A stretch of 64,000 nt of DNA, from assembly GCF_030580935.1 (NCBI RefSeq), contig NZ_JAUQOM010000008.1, positions 151,623 to 215,622 of the forward strand, read 5' to 3'. A program made the position numbers and the translations under genes. How positions within the stretch are numbered: position 1 is the first letter of the stretch; the number at the start of each line of letters is the position of its first letter. Positions 55,093-63,881 of this stretch are shown here, in pieces. A model generated the notes under the pieces. That model worked only from the letters and a program-made list of their open reading frames with translations. It searched no databases and was not told where the DNA came from. The stretch comes from Sphingobium cyanobacteriorum. Its GTDB lineage: Bacteria; Pseudomonadota; Alphaproteobacteria; Sphingomonadales; Sphingomonadaceae.

Positions 55093-56400
55093 TCACCGGG
55101 CCTCGAACCGGATCGGCAGGCGCTTTGGCCCGCTAACGAAGATCGACTGGGTCCAAGCGGGCGTACCTGCGATTTCCAGCGACTTCAGCCGAGGCAACAA
55201 TTCCTCCAGCAGGATTCGCATTTCCAGCTTCGCAAGGTGCTGGCCAAGGCAGACATGTGCGCCATAGCCAAAGGCGATCTGCTTGTTGGGCGTGCGGTCC
55301 ACCTGGAAATCGAAGGGGGCGTCAAACACATCTTCATCGCGGTTGGCGGAAAGATAGGACAGCATCAGCCAGTCGCCGGCCTTGATCTTCTGGCCGCGCA
55401 GTTCGTAATCTTCCGTCGCCGTGCGCATGAAATGTTTGACCGGCGTTGTCCAGCGGATGGCTTCCTCCACAAGGCCGCCGATGAGAGACGGGTCGTCCTG
55501 GACCCGCTTCAGCAGATCAGGCCGTTCCGCCAAAGCCCACAGCGCACCGGAAGTCGACGCAGAGGTGGTGTCGTGGCCCGCGGTCGCGACGATGACATAA
55601 TAGCCGTTCGCGTCCCGTTCCGAAATGGGCTTGCCGTCAATCTGCGCGTTCGCGATCACGGTCGCCACATCCTCGCGCGGATTGATGCGACGGTCCTCCG
55701 TCAACTTGTTGAAATAATCATGGAAATCGCCGAGCACGGCCTGGAACATGGCGAGTGCCTTGCCCGTGTCCTTGAAGGCGTCCGCGTCTCGTGCGAGTTC
55801 GGGATCCCGGGCGCCGAACAGTTGCTGGGTAAGGACGAGCATGCGGCCCTCATCCTCCTCCGGTACGCCGAGAATCTCCATAACCACGTGCAGGGGATAA
55901 TGGAGGGCGACGTCGGATACGAAATCGCATTCCCCGCCGCGCGCGAGCATGCGGTCGATATGTGCGCGGGCGATGGTGCGTATGCGGTCGGACAGTTTCT
56001 TGATGTTACCCGGCATGAACCAGGACTGGGTCAGCGATCGATAGATGCGGTGCTCGCGATCGTCCATATTCACGAGCGAGCGCGTGAGATGCGGCGAGTG
56101 CATCACGCTTTCGACTGCCCGCAGCATGTCCCGAGGGATGAGCACGGTCGATCGGTCGCCATTGCGGAAGATATTGGCCTGCCGCTCGATCTCCGTCACG
56201 TCCTCATGCTTCGTCACCAGCCAAAACGGCTCATATTCCGAGGTAATGATCTGGGTCACGGGCTGGTTGGCGCGAAGCCATCCCAGAGCGTCATGCACCT
56301 TTTCGGGGTTTCCGAAGCTGCGCGGATTGGTGATCATCTCGGCCATATCCGTGGGCGCCATCATCTGCCCGGATGCTGGAGCTGTGTCTGAAGCCGTCAT
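55093..56400 (-). CDS. Cytochrome P450, class I soluble type
   Basis: A 435-residue soluble P450. The I-helix oxygen motif is AGHDTTSAS, the ExxR pair lies in VEEAIRW, and the heme-ligand loop FGYGAHVCLGQ has Cys384. The general pattern is like the CYP125/CYP142/CYP108 group that hydroxylates steroid side chains or terpenes. No ferredoxin gene is adjacent; the ferredoxin and FprA-like reductase at 30515-32097 are the nearest possible redox partners. It leads an operon with the alcohol dehydrogenase. Its upstream region holds two perfect inverted repeats. Confidence 0.93.
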   Translation of the reverse strand: MTASDTAPASGQMMAPTDMAEMITNPRSFGNPEKVHDALGWLRANQPVTQIITSEYEPFWLVTKHEDVTEIERQANIFRNGDRSTVLIPRDMLRAVESVMHSPHLTRSLVNMDDREHRIYRSLTQSWFMPGNIKKLSDRIRTIARAHIDRMLARGGECDFVSDVALHYPLHVVMEILGVPEEDEGRMLVLTQQLFGARDPELARDADAFKDTGKALAMFQAVLGDFHDYFNKLTEDRRINPREDVATVIANAQIDGKPISERDANGYYVIVATAGHDTTSASTSGALWALAERPDLLKRVQDDPSLIGGLVEEAIRWTTPVKHFMRTATEDYELRGQKIKAGDWLMLSYLSANRDEDVFDAPFDFQVDRTPNKQIAFGYGAHVCLGQHLAKLEMRILLEELLPRLKSLEIAGTPAWTQSIFVSGPKRLPIRFEAR

Positions 56401-56501
56401 GTTAGTCCTTCTCCGTTAGTCCTGCCCGCATCGTCCGGACAACCTGGCTATCGCGCGTGGTGGTTCTTCACCAAGGGCTATCAGGTCGCGTGGCCACTTT
56501 C

Positions 56502-56532
56502 AACTGTCTAGTTAACAACGCCGCAGACAGTT
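56502..56532. promoter_or_regulatory. Inverted repeat upstream of P450 (8-bp arms)
   Basis: AACTGTCT and AGACAGTT form perfect 8-bp arms around a 15-nt spacer, about 100 bp before the P450 start. It could be an operator or an RNA hairpin in the leader. Confidence 0.4.
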
Positions 56533-56551
56533 CGCCCGTCACGCGTACCCG

Positions 56552-56576
56552 ATTAACCGATAAATGATCGGTTAAT
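56552..56576. promoter_or_regulatory. Perfect 10-bp inverted repeat, candidate operator
   Basis: ATTAACCGAT and ATCGGTTAAT flank a 5-nt spacer. The half-site CGGTTAAT also occurs in copy 6 of the recurring dyad motif, but here the two halves are further apart. It lies 152 bp upstream of the P450 start. Confidence 0.5.
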
Positions 56577-56594
56577 ATCGGTCGGGTCTGGAGT

Positions 56595-56846
56595 ATGTTA
56601 AACGACCCCGATCTGCGGTACACCTTCGCTGACGGCGGCGGGCAACGTCCAGCTGTTGTCGTTCATCCCGGTCTGATCATGACCGATCTCGGCAAACATC
56701 TGACGCCCGAGGACTTTGAGAATATATGCGAGACGTTGAGGGATTATCGGGAATATATCCAGCAGATCAAGACGCTGGAGGCCGGCGCCATGGACGGACG
56801 CCTTCGGGTCAGGACAAATGGCGACGCGAATGCGAGTCCTCTTTGA
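56595..56846 (+). pseudogene. SDR C-terminal remnant (probable)
   Basis: A short frame with VVVHPGLIMTDLGKHLTPED and later IKTLEAGAM resembles the C-terminal part of SDRs that carry an HPG-x-MT turn. The cofactor loop, NNAG and active-site segments are missing. No homologous sequence was seen upstream. Confidence 0.4.
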
Positions 56847-56889
56847 TGGTATGAGGCGACCATCTGCGCGGACGCAAATGATGGTCGAG

Positions 56890-57441
56890 CGGGATGGGCG
56901 ATCCCCGTCTTAAGTGGACGATGGTGATGAGCAAGGCCGATACGCAAGCATCCAGACACAGCCAGCAAGCGATGGTTCGGGCGCCCCATGAATCCCAAGG
57001 GCTGAAGGTTGTGCGCATTTTGTCGATATCCCGGTTCGCCACCGCGCCACACGGCGGTGCCGAAGCTGTGCTGGAAAATGTGCAGGCGACAGCGGCCGCC
57101 CAAAGAAGCGGGTGGCGTTGGGCAAAGCGATTTCTGATCATTCCGTCTGGCATGAAATGATCGCCCAAGCCCGTATCGACATGTCGCGATTGCTGACGCT
57201 TAAGACGGCGGATATGATGGACAAGGTTGAGAGCAAGGGCGCGCAGCTTGGAAAGCGCGCTGGTCAAGGAAGGGCTGCACAAGCTCGCCTGCCGCATCAT
57301 CGACGACGTCATTCGGGGCAGGCGGTCACTCCGGATGACGTGCATAATCGCGCCATTGCCCGGCTAGGACTGGTGGAAATATCGTTGGGATGTGCAAATT
57401 GCCGGATGCGACCACGACAGGCCGCGCAGGGCTTAGAGTAA
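56890..57441 (+). pseudogene. Acyl-CoA dehydrogenase remnant with deletion and frameshifts
   Basis: In the forward frames one reads DPRLKWTMVMSKADTQASRH, then QGLKVVRILSI and APHGGAEAVLENVQ, the middle domain. After a gap comes LGKAISDHSVWHEMIAQARI, LLTLKTADMMDKV and VHNRAIARLGL, the C-terminal domain. The residues between, and the N-terminal domain, are lost. The motifs are of the ACAD11-like group. It lies directly before an intact APH-type kinase, the same order as at 3-2001. Confidence 0.72.
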
Positions 57442-57454
57442 CCGGGAGTTCGAC

Positions 57455-58510
57455 ATGATGGATCTGGATGAGGCGATGGCTGATGTGATGCCGGCGCATC
57501 GCTTCGACCCAGCACCGCTGGAAGCCTATCTACGCCGGCATATCGCCGGCTTCGGTCGCAATATGCGGGTGTCGCAGATACAGGGCGGTGTTTCCAACCC
57601 GACGTTGCTCCTTTCGGCCGAGGGCAAGGACGGCCTGCAACGCTATGTGGTGCGCAAGAAGCCGCCGGGCGCGTTGCTGCCCAGTGCGCATCGCATCGAC
57701 CGCGAATATCGGGTCATGACCGCGCTGGCTGCGCAAGGCGTACCTGTGCCGCACATGCGTCTATATTGCGACGATGCCAGCGTGGTCGGCACGGAATTCT
57801 TCCTCATGGACTATCTGGAAGGCCGCGTGTTCCGTGACGCACGCCTGCCCGGTCAGTTACCGCAGGAGCGCTCAGCTATCTACGACTCGCTCAACGAGAC
57901 GCTGGCGCAACTCCATTCCGTCGACCCGGAGGCAGCCGGGCTGGGCGACTATGGTCCCAAGGGCAATTATTTCGAGCGACAGATCGCCCGCTGGACCAAG
58001 CAATATCGTGCCGCGGAAACGGAACATCTGCCGGCGATGGAAGAATTGATCCGTCGGCTGCCCGAAGCGGTTCCGCCAGATGACCAGGTGGGTATCGCCC
58101 ATGGCGACTATCGGTTGGAAAATGTGATGTTCCACCCGACAGAGCCCAGGGTCATCGCCATATTGGATTGGGAATTGTCGACGCTGGGCCATCCGATGGC
58201 CGACCTGGCCTATAACTGCTTCATGTGGCACAGCCATGATGCCACATGGGGGACGTTCGACGGCATCGATTTCGCGACCAGCGGCATCCCGACGGAGGAC
58301 GACTATGTCGCTGCCTATTGCCGCCGTACGGGCCGCGACTCCATCTCCCACTGGAACTTCTACATGGCGTTTGGCATCTTCCGCCTCGCCTCTATCGGTC
58401 AGGGCGTCTACAAACGCGCGTTGCTGGGGAATATGGCGATGGACCGGCAGATGGAGAACGGCACCGCCACTATCGCGCAGCAGGCGCTCGATATTTTCCA
58501 ACGCGTCTGA
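57455..58510 (+). CDS. APH-family phosphotransferase, third copy
   Basis: A 351-residue kinase-fold protein: IQGGVSNPTLLLSAEGKD, RKKPPGALLPSAHRIDREY, catalytic H216-G-D218 in AHGDYRLENVMF and D238-W-E. It is strikingly like the kinase at 913-2001 (shared RKKPPGA, GNYFERQI and ILDWELSTLGHP segments). The ATG follows GGGAG. The gene before it is a decayed ACAD11-like dehydrogenase, so its former partner is lost, and it may work with the dehydrogenase at 3-923. Confidence 0.88.
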   Translation: MMDLDEAMADVMPAHRFDPAPLEAYLRRHIAGFGRNMRVSQIQGGVSNPTLLLSAEGKDGLQRYVVRKKPPGALLPSAHRIDREYRVMTALAAQGVPVPHMRLYCDDASVVGTEFFLMDYLEGRVFRDARLPGQLPQERSAIYDSLNETLAQLHSVDPEAAGLGDYGPKGNYFERQIARWTKQYRAAETEHLPAMEELIRRLPEAVPPDDQVGIAHGDYRLENVMFHPTEPRVIAILDWELSTLGHPMADLAYNCFMWHSHDATWGTFDGIDFATSGIPTEDDYVAAYCRRTGRDSISHWNFYMAFGIFRLASIGQGVYKRALLGNMAMDRQMENGTATIAQQALDIFQRV

Positions 58511-58584
58511 CCGACTGCTTATGCCATAGCGGATTGGGTGGCTGGATATGGAATCGTGCCCGCCTGGTCGATCCGGCATCGGAT

Positions 58585-58866
58585 ATGAGCCGATATCATA
58601 CTGGTGGCGGGCAATATGCGACCGACATCGCCGACTAGGATACGATCGGCTATGATCGGGAGCAATACGCCACCGTCAACACCCTGCCGAACGGGGACTG
58701 GCGCCGTGTCTGTCCTGCCCATGGCATCGAATGGGTCTTGGTCAATGGAGAACCCATCATCCACAATGGCGAAGCAACGGGCGCTACGCCCGGCACGATG
58801 CTGAGCGGGCCGGGCATGGAGTTCGACCGCGACCATCTGGCGGATCTGCCCCTCGCTGCCGAATGA
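58585..58866 (+). pseudogene. D-aminoacylase-like amidohydrolase C-terminal remnant
   Basis: HTGGGQYATDI is followed by a stop, then YDREQYATVNTLPNGDWRRV, HGIEWVLVNGEPIIHNGEAT and a normal end at 58866. This matches the last 90 residues of the amidohydrolases at 24458 and 26290 (GGxYxTD, GDWRRV, VNGE). The rest of the gene is absent. Confidence 0.7.
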
Positions 58867-59377
58867 CAGCACCAAACTGGCACGGGAAACAAGATATCAA
58901 TCGGATCTCCTTAGAATGACGATCCTGAATACCCTGTTTCCTGTACTCCGAATATGCTGGCGACGGTTCAGCGCGCGCCTCGCCGGGTTTCATCGCTCGC
59001 CAGATCAGTGAGAGGAGGGGATGGGTCGCATCCGCGAACACGACCGCATTTCGCCCCACAAGCTGTAATATTCTGACATCGATGTGTGCCGCAGTTGCCG
59101 TGTCGCCACTATTGCGAGGTGAGGGATCGGATGCCAAGCGCTGGCGGCGATACGCTGGGAGAAATATTGGTCGGGCGTGCCCGAGGGGAAGCGTAAGTTA
59201 GCCGTCACCGTACCGCAGTTGTCCCGATCCAGACGTGGCAGGCAGCGAGCCTGCGTGCAATCACCAACACATGCAACAAATGCAATCGCTTATTCACTTT
59301 TTGCATGTGGAATAGAGTTTCATCATGCAACTGGCGATGCTAGCGGGCACAAGCTTTTAATGGATTTGGGGGAACTT
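58867..59377. other. Intergenic, no assigned gene
   Basis: Short frames on the minus strand (for example near 58950-59130) show no family motif. The last 100 bp before 59378 should contain the promoter and the GGGGGA ribosome site of the small secreted protein. No RNA gene was recognised. Confidence 0.4.
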
Positions 59378-59653
59378 ATGAAACGTCTCGCTCTTTTCGC
59401 TGCACTTCTTTCCCTCGGCACGGGCGCACTGGCCGCTGACGAACTGGTTGTGAAGCCGCGCGCCTTGGTCAAGACATCGGACGGCCGCCGCGTTGGCCAC
59501 GTCGAGCGCATCGTCAAGGATTCAGCCGGTGCAGCGAGCGCGGTTCAGATCATCTATCGCGAGCGCTTCGTGCTGATCCCGGTTTCGACCCTGTCGGCGG
59601 CTGGCAAGGGTCTTGTGACAAGCCTGAGCACCGCCGAAGTCAACAAACTCTGA
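59378..59653 (+). CDS. Small secreted or periplasmic protein, PRC-barrel-like
   Basis: A 91-residue protein with a clear signal peptide (MKRLALFAALLSLGTGALA, cleavage before ADE). The mature part (LVKTSDGRRVGHVERIVKDS) has the short strand pattern of PRC-barrel-like proteins. Function unknown. A GGGGGA ribosome site lies 5 nt before the ATG. It is isolated from the catabolic genes, flanked by remnants on both sides. Confidence 0.75.
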   Translation: MKRLALFAALLSLGTGALAADELVVKPRALVKTSDGRRVGHVERIVKDSAGAASAVQIIYRERFVLIPVSTLSAAGKGLVTSLSTAEVNKL

Positions 59654-59846
59654 TGCGGTCGGCCGTTTCGACGGTCTCCTGATAAAGCCTGTCCTGGCGG
59701 CATTCGTGATCGCGATTGCGCCGGGTGGGCTCGTCTGTAGTCGGCGTTGATACCGGCTCCTGAGACACTGTATGATAGCCCATGCCGCGTATCTCTGTCG
59801 CGCCGGTCACCTGAGCGGTTAGAACTCGCAACAGGAGACAGGCGCG

Positions 59847-60229
59847 ATGATCAAGCAAAAAGAAGAGCTCAAGCAGGAGGCGGTGCGGATTGCATCGACC
59901 TGTTGGCAGCGCCGCAGGCAGATCGGCGAATGGAAATGAACGCCTTCGCCTTGAGAACCGCGCGCTGCGGGAGGAGAGCGAAGTGCTAAAAAAGGCCACG
60001 CAGGTCTTCGCAAACCAAAGCCCGTGAAGTTCGCGTTTGTGCATAGCTGGCGGCACCCGTGGCCCGTTGAACTGCTCTACTCAGTAAGCGTAACTATCGT
60101 TCGTGGCGCCCGCGACCCATCAGCCAACGTCCTGGGCAGCTATGGCCGTCCTAGGATGACCATGGAACTCAAGGAGGTTGGGCTCGACGTTGGCGAGCGC
60201 CGGATCGGCCAGCTGATGACCATCCGGTG
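59847..60229 (+). mobile_element. IS3-family transposase remnant (orfA end, orfB start)
   Basis: The first part shows LKQEAVRIAST and then RALREESEVLKKATQVFAN, the leucine-zipper end of an IS3 orfA, with a frame break inside. The next frame has VKFAFVHSWRHPWPVELLYS and LGSYGRPRMTMELKEVGLDV, the start of an orfB transposase. The DDE domain is missing and no terminal repeats were found. Confidence 0.65.
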
Positions 60230-60518
60230 ATCTTGACGCAACCGATCCAGCAACATCTGTCGGCGTTGCAAGCCTGGCGGCGGCGCATCCTCACACCAAC
60301 GTTTGCCGGGCTCCACCCGCGTCAACATATCAAACCACGAAAGTTCGCCTTGGCGCACCGCCAGCACCGGCATAATCCGGTCCTCCCATGGGAAGACCAT
60401 GACCACCGGGGTCGCCGCCGATGCCGAGCGTGTCATCTCTATCCAGGGGAGGGGTGCCATTGCTATCCTGGCTCCGCAGACTGAGACTCCGGCACACCAT
60501 GAGAGGATGAGAAAGAGG

Positions 60519-61202
60519 TCAGCCGCCCCTGGAAACCGGGATGAGCGCACCACTGATTGCACGCGCGCCGGGCGAGGCCAGGAACAGGATCACGTCGGCC
60601 ACTGCCGCCGGCTGAACCCACTGGCCGAAATCGGCGTCCGGCATGTCGGCCCGGTTGGTCGGGGTATCGATGATGCTGGGCAGGATCGCGTTGACCGTAA
60701 TATCCTTACCCATCAGTTCGGCGGCCAGACTTTCGGTCAGTTTGTGGACGGCCATTTTCGATGCCGCATAGCTGCCCATGCCCGCCGCCGCGACCACCGC
60801 GCTGCCCGCTCCGATATTGATGATACGCGCCCCTGCGGCCTTTTCCAGTTCGGGCAGGGCAGCCCTGGTCATGTTGATGCATGTTACCGCGTTCATCGCG
60901 AACATCCTGTTCCAGGAGGTGGCATCGCCATCGGCCAGCGTCTCCCATGTGAAGCCGCCAGCGACATTGACCAATATGTCGATCGATCCCAGCGCCGCGA
61001 CGACATCGGAAACAGCCTTCAGCGCGGCGTCGGCATTGGTCAGGTCTATGCCGCCAATGTCGATCCCGCCGTCGATCGCAATCCCCGGAGACGGCGCGTA
61101 ATCGACCCTCGCCACCTTATCACCCTGGGCTGCGAAAGCATCGGCGACCGCGCCGCCCAATACACCGAAAGCCCCGGTCACAACGACAACCCGACCGCTC
61201 AT
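60519..61202 (-). CDS. Short-chain dehydrogenase/reductase
   Basis: About 227 residues: VVTGAFGVLGGAVADAF, VNVAGGFTWETLADG, IINIGAGSAVVAAAGMGS, YAASKMAVHKLTESLAAE and ISGALIPVSRGG. ATG at 61202 is preferred because GAGGAGG lies 6 nt before it. It is a monocistronic unit with a small AT palindrome upstream. Confidence 0.89.
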   Translation of the reverse strand: MSGRVVVVTGAFGVLGGAVADAFAAQGDKVARVDYAPSPGIAIDGGIDIGGIDLTNADAALKAVSDVVAALGSIDILVNVAGGFTWETLADGDATSWNRMFAMNAVTCINMTRAALPELEKAAGARIINIGAGSAVVAAAGMGSYAASKMAVHKLTESLAAELMGKDITVNAILPSIIDTPTNRADMPDADFGQWVQPAAVADVILFLASPGARAISGALIPVSRGG

Positions 61203-61557
61203 ATCTGCCTCCTCCATTGCTTGGCGGGTGGGCTAGACCATTTTGCCGGGCGTTGAAACCACGTTAGCAAGCATTCCGAAAAGGCAATGTAATAATGCGA
61301 TAATATATATTATGTTAAATACACTATCTCGCGACAAACGCGTTTAGCTGTACCACTCGCTGTATCGCTTTGTAGAAGGCTCAATCCTTAAGGATCAGGC
61401 CGCTTGCCCTGGCGCCGCCTATTGCCATCGCGTGATGCTTAGCGCGCCTACAGCATTTTCACATTGCCGACAGGAAACCCAGGACGACGACCATTTTCGG
61501 TCCGGTGGAGCGAGCGAACCGGAATCCGGGGTATCCAGCGGATGCCGACGGACGAGA
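61203..61557. promoter_or_regulatory. Intergenic with AT-rich 12-bp palindrome
   Basis: TAATATATATTA at 61301-61312 is a perfect 12-bp palindrome in an AT-rich patch, about 100 bp before the SDR start at 61202. It could be a regulator site for that SDR. Nothing else was seen in this gap. Confidence 0.35.
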
Positions 61558-62463
61558 TTATGCCGTTTGACGTCCGGCGCAGAAGGCAAGGAAGGCGCTT
61601 GCCCCTTCGCGCAAATCCCGCCTCGGCGTGATGACGGTCAGGCGCGTGCGAAGGTCCAAATCGTCCGCCCGCCGCCGAACCATTCCGGCGGGCGGATCGC
61701 CAAACCAGCCAAGGTCTACCGCCGCGAGCTTGCGCACGGCGGCATAGCGCAACACTGAACGGCCGTCTCCCTCTGGCATTGAACGCGATTGTGCGCCGAT
61801 CGCAAAAAGATGGCGGCTGAGATATTCGGACAAGGCCACGCCATGTGCCCTACCGACCGTGGCAATCTCCACACCGCGCAGCGCTCCCGCCGGCAGCGGC
61901 TCTTCATGCAGCGGGTGACCGGCAGGCAGGGCAAGTTCCACCTGCCGCGACGCTATCGCCAGCCGATTGAGGCCGGGGTCCATCGGTTCAATCACCGACC
62001 CCACATCGACATCGGCCAGTTCTATCGTGATCGCCACGTCGATCTCTCCCGACCGCAGATCGGAAAGCAACTGTCCGTGCGCTCGCCCCAAAATGCTGAT
62101 CCGCATCGCAGGCTGATCGATCATGAATGTTTCGATCAATTCGCATCGTTCGGGAATTGCCGCGCTATGATGCGCGACGCCTATGCGCAACTGGTTTTCA
62201 CGAATATCGCGCGCGACCATGTTCAGCCAGTCGTTCTCCATGACGAAGCGACGGGCGCGATCCAAGAACAACCGCCCTTCCGGTGTCAGCGAGATGCGCC
62301 GATTATGCCGACGAAATAGCGGAAATCCCAGTTGTCGCTCCAGCTCCTTGATCTGGGCCGAAAGCGCTGGTTGGGTCAGGGCAAGCGTTTCCGCCGCGCG
62401 ATTGAAAGAGCCCAGATCGGCAATGCGCACGAATGCTCGGTACGGACGCAAATGGATGTCCAT
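61558..62463 (-). CDS. LysR-family transcriptional regulator
   Basis: A 301-residue LysR protein: helix-turn-helix FNRAAETLALTQPALSAQIK with the ELERQLGFPLFRR linker, and a C-terminal effector domain of normal length. It is divergent from the acyl-CoA dehydrogenase at 62571, with 107 bp between. It probably controls that gene and itself from the dyad at 62474. No effector can be predicted. Confidence 0.93.
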   Translation of the reverse strand: MDIHLRPYRAFVRIADLGSFNRAAETLALTQPALSAQIKELERQLGFPLFRRHNRRISLTPEGRLFLDRARRFVMENDWLNMVARDIRENQLRIGVAHHSAAIPERCELIETFMIDQPAMRISILGRAHGQLLSDLRSGEIDVAITIELADVDVGSVIEPMDPGLNRLAIASRQVELALPAGHPLHEEPLPAGALRGVEIATVGRAHGVALSEYLSRHLFAIGAQSRSMPEGDGRSVLRYAAVRKLAAVDLGWFGDPPAGMVRRRADDLDLRTRLTVITPRRDLREGASAFLAFCAGRQTA

Positions 62464-62473
62464 GGCGCAAATC

Positions 62474-62490
62474 GATAAACGATCTTTATC
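62474..62490. promoter_or_regulatory. Candidate LysR binding site in divergent promoter
   Basis: GATAAA-CGATC-TTTATC is a perfect 6-bp inverted repeat with a 5-nt spacer and fits the T-N11-A pattern of LysR sites. It lies 11 bp before the LysR start and about 80 bp before the dehydrogenase start. Confidence 0.5.
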
Positions 62491-62570
62491 AGTAAACGCA
62501 AACTTTAAAATTGGACCGATTTGCCGCCTCCTAGATACTCCGCGCCCATCGTCAAAGGAGAAGATGCGCC

Positions 62571-63881
62571 ATGTGGAGTTTCCAAACCGATCCCGATTTC
62601 CAGGTCGAACTGGACTGGATCGCCCAATTCGTCCGTGAGGAGGTAGAGCCGCTAGACCACATATTGGGCAACCAGTACGATATCACCGATCCACGCTTTG
62701 TGGCCTTGGTTCGCCCGCTACAGGCGCGTGTTAAAGAACGCGGCCTCTGGGCGTGCCATCTGGGACCGGAACTGGGCGGGAAAGGCTATGGTCAGGTCAA
62801 GCTGGCATTGATGAACGAACAGTTCGGCCGGTCGCGATTCGGGCCGATCGTCTTTGGCTCACAAGCACCCGATACCGGCAATTCGGAAATCCTGGCGCAC
62901 TACGGCACCAGCGAGCAAAAGAAGAACTGGCTCGAACCGCTGCTCGACAACCAGATTGTCTCTTGCTTCGCGATTACGGAGCCGCAGGGCGGAGCCGATC
63001 CGCTGGGCTTCGAGATGACCGCTGTGCAGGATGGCGACGAATGGGTGCTGAATGGCGAGAAGTGGTTCGCCTCCAATGCGCGTTATGCCAGCTTTTACAT
63101 CGTTATGGCCGTAACCGACCCTGAAGCTGCAAACCCCTACAAGCGGGCATCGATGTTCATCGTCTCCGCCAACACGCCGGGCATAGAAATCATCCGCCAC
63201 CATGGCTTCTACGGGGAAGCGTCGGCCAGCCACGGCCATGTCCGCTGGACCAATGTTCGCGTGCCGGCTGACGGCATGTTGGGTGAGCGCGGCGACGCGT
63301 TTGTGGTGGCGCAGGTTCGTCTGGGCGGCGGCCGGATGCATCATGCGATGCGCACCATCGCCGAAGCGACCAAATATCTGGAAATGATGTGTCAGCGCGT
63401 CCTGTCCCGCACGACGAAGGGAGAGCTTCTGGCCCGCAAGCAGATGGTGGAGGAAAAAATTGCCGACAGCTGGATTCAGTTGCGACAGTTCCGCCTGATG
63501 GTGCTGGAGGCTGCTTGGCTGGCCGATCAGGGCAATAGCTGGAAGGACATCCGCAAGCATGTTTCCGCCGTGAAAGCGACGATGCCCAAGGTGTTGCACG
63601 ACATTACCGAGCGTGCCCTTCATTTGCATGGATCGCTCGGCATCTCGACCGAAGCGCCGTTCAGCGACGGCCTCATCAACTCCTATCACATCGCCTTGGC
63701 CGATGGCCCGACCGAGGTGCACAAGATGGTCGTCGCGCGCGAAGTACTAAAGCAATTCAGCCCGATTGAGGAGATGTTCCCGGATTACCTCCTCTACCGG
63801 CAGGAAGAGCATGCGATCACGCTTTACGGCGATCGGCTCGCGGAGATCGGCGCGAAACCCGTGCTCGCCAAGCGCATCTAG
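62571..63881 (+). CDS. Acyl-CoA dehydrogenase, ACAD10/11-like
   Basis: A 436-residue acyl-CoA dehydrogenase: VSCFAITEPQGGADPLGFEM, EWVLNGEKWFASNARY, LGGGRMHHAMRTI and the C-terminal LADGPTEVHKMVVAREVL. The DGPTEVHK motif puts it in the same branch as the gene at 3-923. A strong ribosome site (AAAGGAGAAG) precedes the ATG. It is divergent from the LysR gene and immediately followed by an IS5 remnant, so any further genes of this operon may have been lost. Confidence 0.93.
   Translation: MWSFQTDPDFQVELDWIAQFVREEVEPLDHILGNQYDITDPRFVALVRPLQARVKERGLWACHLGPELGGKGYGQVKLALMNEQFGRSRFGPIVFGSQAPDTGNSEILAHYGTSEQKKNWLEPLLDNQIVSCFAITEPQGGADPLGFEMTAVQDGDEWVLNGEKWFASNARYASFYIVMAVTDPEAANPYKRASMFIVSANTPGIEIIRHHGFYGEASASHGHVRWTNVRVPADGMLGERGDAFVVAQVRLGGGRMHHAMRTIAEATKYLEMMCQRVLSRTTKGELLARKQMVEEKIADSWIQLRQFRLMVLEAAWLADQGNSWKDIRKHVSAVKATMPKVLHDITERALHLHGSLGISTEAPFSDGLINSYHIALADGPTEVHKMVVAREVLKQFSPIEEMFPDYLLYRQEEHAITLYGDRLAEIGAKPVLAKRI

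Noticed and set aside
54778..56391. A 537-codon open frame on the plus strand opposite the P450 and alcohol dehydrogenase.
   Set aside because: No motif and no ribosome site; the minus-strand genes are certain.
55093..56400. Assigning the P450 as CYP125 and the island as a steroid degradation cluster.
   Set aside because: The P450 motifs fit several families and no ring-cleavage genes (KstD, KshA, HsaC types) are present, so the substrate is left open.
60303..61256. A 317-codon plus-strand frame opposite the SDR.
   Set aside because: The SDR on the minus strand has the complete motif set; the plus frame has none.
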